From: Nostoc mirabile CHAB5784
Lineage (GTDB): Bacteria; Cyanobacteriota; Cyanobacteriia; Cyanobacteriales; Nostocaceae
Assembly (NCBI RefSeq): GCF_020829645.1
Contig: NZ_JAIVFS010000036.1
Coordinates: 1-64,000 of the forward strand
Direction of reading: 5' to 3'
Length of the DNA: 64,000 bases
Shown one piece after another: positions 61,277-64,000 of this stretch (position 1 is its first letter; every line of letters starts with the position of its first letter). The notes beneath the pieces were generated by a model, which was given only the letters and a program-made list of their open reading frames with translations, was not told the origin of the DNA and made no database searches. Made by a program: the position numbers and the translations under genes.

Positions 61277-62683
61277 TCAACAAAAGGACTGGGGAGGAAA
61301 GATTATTATTTCGACTTCAGAACTCGGAACTTCGACTTCAGAACTCGGAACTTCGACCTCAGAACTCGGAACTTGAGCTTCAGAACTCGGAACTTCGACT
61401 TCAGAACTCGAAACTTGAGCTTCAGAACTCCAAACTTGAGCTTCAGAACTCCAAACTTCGACTTCAGAACTCGAAACTTGAGCTTCAGAACTCCAAACTT
61501 CGACTTCAGAACTCGAAACTTGAGCTTCAGAACTCAAAACTTCGACTTCAGAACTCGAAACTTGAGCTTCAGAACTCAAAACTTCGAGTTTAGAACTTCC
61601 TATTCCCCAGTCCTGCGCGCAGCGCTCTGACTCTTGTATAAGCAGTTTTTGTTTGCGCTCAATTCCCCAGTGATAACCACCCAGACTGCCATCACTTCGT
61701 AGTACACGGTGACACGGTACAATTAGCGCTGTTGGATTAGCTCCACAAGCATTTCCCACTGCACGAACTGCGTGCGGCTTGCCAACAGCATGGGCGATAT
61801 CAGTATAGGTGCGCGTTTGGCCATAGGGAATTTTTTGTAATGCTTGCCATACCTGTTGTTGAAATGCTGTTCCACGGACATCAAGTGGCAAATTGAGATG
61901 TGCCTCGCCTCCCGCAATAAAGCCAAGGATTGCTTGTATCCATTCTTTGTGTGTGTGGTCATCACGCACGATGTCCGCTTGGTGAAATTCTTGGTTCAAG
62001 ATATGTTCAAGCTTGTCTGCTTCATCACCTAGTTTAACGGCACAGATACCCTTCTCTGTTGTTGCCACAAGCAAATATCCTAGTAGACATGGAGCGATTG
62101 CATAAACAATACTCATTGTCTTTCCAGCTTGTTGGTAAGTCTTTGGTGTCATTCCCAGTTGTTTAGGTGCTTTCTCATACAGTTGGCTACTTGAACCATA
62201 TCCCGTGTCGTAAACTGCATGAGCAATTTCCTCGCCTGACTGAAGACGCTGCTTCAATCGTTGGCTACGCAGCGCATCTGCATATTGAAAAGGCGATACG
62301 CCAATTATTTGCTTGAATACCTTTTGCAGATAACTGGGACTCATTCCCACTTGAGAGCATAATTCTGAGAGGGTTGGGATGCGATCGCCTTGTGCTTCAA
62401 TGTATCGACATGCTGCTAAAACTTTGGATTTAGCTGTATTTGGAACTGTTTCAAATTGTGGCTGACAGCGCTTACAAGGTCGAAAACCTGCAATTTCAGC
62501 CTCTTGTGCCGACTGGAAGAAACAAACTTGATTGCGGTTCGGTTTGCGACTAGGGCAAATAGGTCGGCAATAAATGCCTGTAGAGTGAACACCGTAGAAA
62601 AACTTGCCGTCAATTGTGGGATCTCGATTCAGAACTGCTTGCCAAAGAGTTTCTTCCAAGACTGGTGTTTGTTGTAATTGCAT
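61277..62683 (-). CDS. ada: Bifunctional Ada: methyltransferase and activator with a repeat-derived tail
   Basis: A 468-residue protein starting at the ATG at 62681-62683. Residues 1-80 are the zinc domain with C39, C43, C70 and C73 (STGIYCRPIC, FRPCKRC), residues 84-185 an AraC-type HTH, residues about 190-350 the O6-alkylguanine methyltransferase with IVPCHRVL (C324). Cys 39 should take the methyl group from phosphotriesters and turn Ada into an activator; Cys 324 repairs O6-methylguanine. After the usual end (IERKQKLLIQESE) about 110 residues are added, nearly all heptapeptides VSSSEVE / VPSSEVE / VWSSEAQ from a 21-bp repeat. The alkA-like gene follows at once. Confidence 0.9.
   Translation of the reverse strand: MQLQQTPVLEETLWQAVLNRDPTIDGKFFYGVHSTGIYCRPICPSRKPNRNQVCFFQSAQEAEIAGFRPCKRCQPQFETVPNTAKSKVLAACRYIEAQGDRIPTLSELCSQVGMSPSYLQKVFKQIIGVSPFQYADALRSQRLKQRLQSGEEIAHAVYDTGYGSSSQLYEKAPKQLGMTPKTYQQAGKTMSIVYAIAPCLLGYLLVATTEKGICAVKLGDEADKLEHILNQEFHQADIVRDDHTHKEWIQAILGFIAGGEAHLNLPLDVRGTAFQQQVWQALQKIPYGQTRTYTDIAHAVGKPHAVRAVGNACGANPTALIVPCHRVLRSDGSLGGYHWGIERKQKLLIQESERCAQDWGIGSSKLEVLSSEAQVSSSEVEVLSSEAQVSSSEVEVWSSEAQVSSSEVEVWSSEAQVWSSEAQVSSSEVEVPSSEAQVPSSEVEVPSSEVEVPSSEVEIIIFPPQSFC
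61309..61592. repeat. 21-bp tandem repeat in the 3' end of ada, about 13 units
   Basis: On the plus strand the units read TTCGACTTCAGAACTCGAAA plus C or TTGAGCTTCAGAACTCCAAA plus C. They encode SSEVEV and SSEAQV heptapeptides on the minus strand in frame with Ada. The plus strand frame (FRTRNFD, FRTRNLS) is also open but is an artefact. Confidence 0.9.
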
Positions 62684-62858
62684 TAATGCTTCCTTCAATA
62701 TATTTTTTATTAAAGAATTAATTTGCTTTCATCACCCTACCGTCAATGACAACTAGATCCGCAAAGATGAGCGTGATGCTGGTAAATGTTCACCGAAGAT
62801 AAACGTAACCGTTCACAATAACGAATAAAGTGATGATAATACGTCGTTGAGTGAGATC

Positions 62859-63371
62859 ATGCACAGTTTAAGTCTACGCAAAACACAAGAAGCTGATCTC
62901 GATTATGTTCTACAAGCCGAGTATGATGACGATAATCGACAGTACATCACTCCTTGGTCATATCAACAGCATCTTCAAGCGATCGCTGATTCTGATATTG
63001 CTCATCTGATTGTGCAAACAGAAACAAAAATTGGCTACGTTATTTTGGCTGGACTGCTTAATTTAAATCAGAGTATTGAGTTTCGTCGCATTGTCATCAC
63101 ACAGAAGGGGCAAGGTTATGGCAAAGACACTGTTGAAATGATTAAGAAATTGGTGTTTGAGACATACAAAGCACATCGGTTATGGCTAGATGTTAAAGAG
63201 CAAAATCATCGTGCTCAGGCTGTCTACAAAGGTGCTGGTTTTGTTGTCGAAGGAAAGCTACGCGAATGTCTAAAATCAGAAAATGGTTATGATTCCCTGA
63301 TTATTATGTCAGTTTTACGACCTGAATATGAAAGACTGGCTAGTGAGGCAAATGGTAGGTTTTCCTCCTAA
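62859..63371 (+). CDS. GNAT family N-acetyltransferase
   Basis: About 170 residues, starting at the ATG at 62859 (MHSLSLRKTQEADLDYV); a TTG four codons upstream is possible. The acetyl-CoA loop is ITQKGQGYGKDTVEMIKKL, and the fold ends with LWLDVKEQNHRAQAVYKGAG and FVVEGKLRE. It resembles the RimI/RimJ-type GNATs with unknown amine acceptor. It is divergent from ada across 160 bp. Confidence 0.85.
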   Translation: MHSLSLRKTQEADLDYVLQAEYDDDNRQYITPWSYQQHLQAIADSDIAHLIVQTETKIGYVILAGLLNLNQSIEFRRIVITQKGQGYGKDTVEMIKKLVFETYKAHRLWLDVKEQNHRAQAVYKGAGFVVEGKLRECLKSENGYDSLIIMSVLRPEYERLASEANGRFSS

Positions 63372-63682
63372 CCTCTGCGGCTCTACTGAGCCTTCGCCGA
63401 ACGTCCTCCTGCCTTTCTTGATAAAAAAGACCGAGCATCGCCATAATACAGAAACTATCCACTCCCAAAAACCTATTATTAATTTCTCCATGTTAGTAAA
63501 TCTATTCATGTTCTAAGTGAGAATAGATTAGCTGTATCGAGAAACTACTTTCTATCTGATTGTTGCGATCAAAGTTGATTATCTCAGTTTTTTAATGTAC
63601 AAACTCGTGAGCGCAGATCCCCGACTTCATAAAAGTTGTCGGGGTTATGGTTTATTATGAATGATTCAGGGTAGGAAATTAC
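63372..63682. other. Gene-free stretch with a hairpin
   Basis: A 311-bp gap. Close to the GNAT stop is a dispersed repeat (CTCTACTGAGCCTTCGCCGA). The stem CCCCGAC / GTCGGGG (63620-63645) with a 12-base loop, followed by TTATGGTTTATT, may end transcription of the GNAT gene or of the convergent Uma2 gene. Nothing else is evident. Confidence 0.5.
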
Positions 63683-64000
63683 TCACCAAATTTCCGCCAA
63701 ATCTAAAATAAATCCTGGCAAAACATCTTCTCCCCATAGAGTTTTAGGACTTTGTAAAATCTCAACTTTTCGATTGGGACGATAAATTTCTACCTGTTGC
63801 TGTCCTCTATTAATTAACCAGCCTAATCTGGCGCCATTCTCCATATATTCCCTCATTTTGGCTCGTGTTTTTTCTAAGGAATCACTTGGAGACATTAACT
63901 CAACTACAAAATCGGGACACAAAGGAGCAAATCTTTCTTTTTCTGCTTCGCTTAAAGCATTCCACCGTTCCATTTTCACCCAGGAAGCATCTGGAGAACG
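63683..64000 (-). CDS. Uma2 family protein, C-terminal part (cut by the window edge)
   Basis: The frame runs in from the right edge without a start. It reads RSPDASWVKMERWNALSEAE, then LCPDFVVELMSPSDSLEKTR, REYMENGARLGWLIN and ILQSPKTLWGEDVLPGF. PDFVVE----S and LGWLI are the Uma2 (PD-(D/E)xK-like) core. It is a different subgroup from the gene at 43984. Confidence 0.85.
   Translation of the reverse strand, partial: RSPDASWVKMERWNALSEAEKERFAPLCPDFVVELMSPSDSLEKTRAKMREYMENGARLGWLINRGQQQVEIYRPNRKVEILQSPKTLWGEDVLPGFILDLAEIW

Noticed and set aside
61271..61630. Plus-strand FRTRNFD repeat protein
   Set aside because: It is the reverse of the Ada tail repeat and has no ribosome site.
1..64000. tRNA and rRNA genes
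   Set aside because: No T-loop (GGTTCRANTCC) with a matching acceptor stem and no rRNA sequence was noticed; a tRNAscan-SE run would settle it.

Overview
The window looks like a chromosomal segment of a filamentous, Nostoc-like cyanobacterium. The evidence is the very frequent GCGATCGC (HIP1) octamer, heptanucleotide short tandem repeats, a dnaX gene split by an intein at the usual cyanobacterial site, flavodoxin (isiB), a magnesium-chelatase H-type subunit, the glucolipid synthase mgdA and a divergent hfq/dapF pair. No rRNA, tRNA or CRISPR array was seen.

Layout. 0-1 kb is a graveyard of gene ends: an IS5-type transposase tail, a DUF3368 tail, a 21-bp minisatellite and a 372-bp structured-RNA element. 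1.1-5.4 kb holds a caspase-like/nSTAND/pentapeptide protein facing a Trypco1-domain gene, a typical conflict-system pairing. 5.3-9.7 kb was once an operon of a TIGR04283-type glycosyltransferase and two TVP38/DedA-like membrane proteins. Both membrane genes are now broken by mobile elements (a MITE, a second copy of the structured RNA and a TnpB element). 10-20 kb carries a hybrid histidine kinase, a membrane GTPase, a toxin-antitoxin remnant, mgdA and dnaX. 20.4-25.2 kb encodes a TPR-CHAT protease and a small partner sharing its N-terminal domain. 25.7-30.4 kb has a GDP-mannose pyrophosphorylase fused to a phosphomannomutase-like domain, isiB and an IsiC-like hydrolase. 30.5-36.1 kb has two AAA-like NTPases, one fused to a lipase-like hydrolase and one to GUN4. 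37-52 kb has an amidase, a ChlH-like protein, a HicBA pair with a MITE-broken toxin, a Uma2 protein and a 2198-residue poly-HAMP hybrid kinase. 52-64 kb has a KefB-type antiporter, a diguanylate cyclase next to a substrate-binding protein, hfq, dapF, an ada-alkA alkylation-repair pair, a GNAT protein and a partial Uma2 gene.

The dominant theme is small mobile DNA. At least six kinds of short inverted-repeat element (MITEs) are present. Two of them sit inside toxin genes whose antitoxins are intact, and one is inside a TVP38 gene; several still have exact target duplications. Two ~375-bp elements with IS200/IS605-like right ends show compensatory stem changes between copies, as expected of a functional omega-RNA-like transcript. 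Five or six loci carry 21-bp tandem repeats; one of them extends the Ada protein by about 13 heptapeptides. Short palindromic repeats also lie in frame inside ChlH, the large kinase and the GUN4 protein.

A second theme is signalling and conflict proteins: caspase-nSTAND, TPR-CHAT, AAA-hydrolase, AAA-GUN4, a possible HEPN protein and two toxin-antitoxin remnants. Calls rest on reading motifs by eye; no database search was made.
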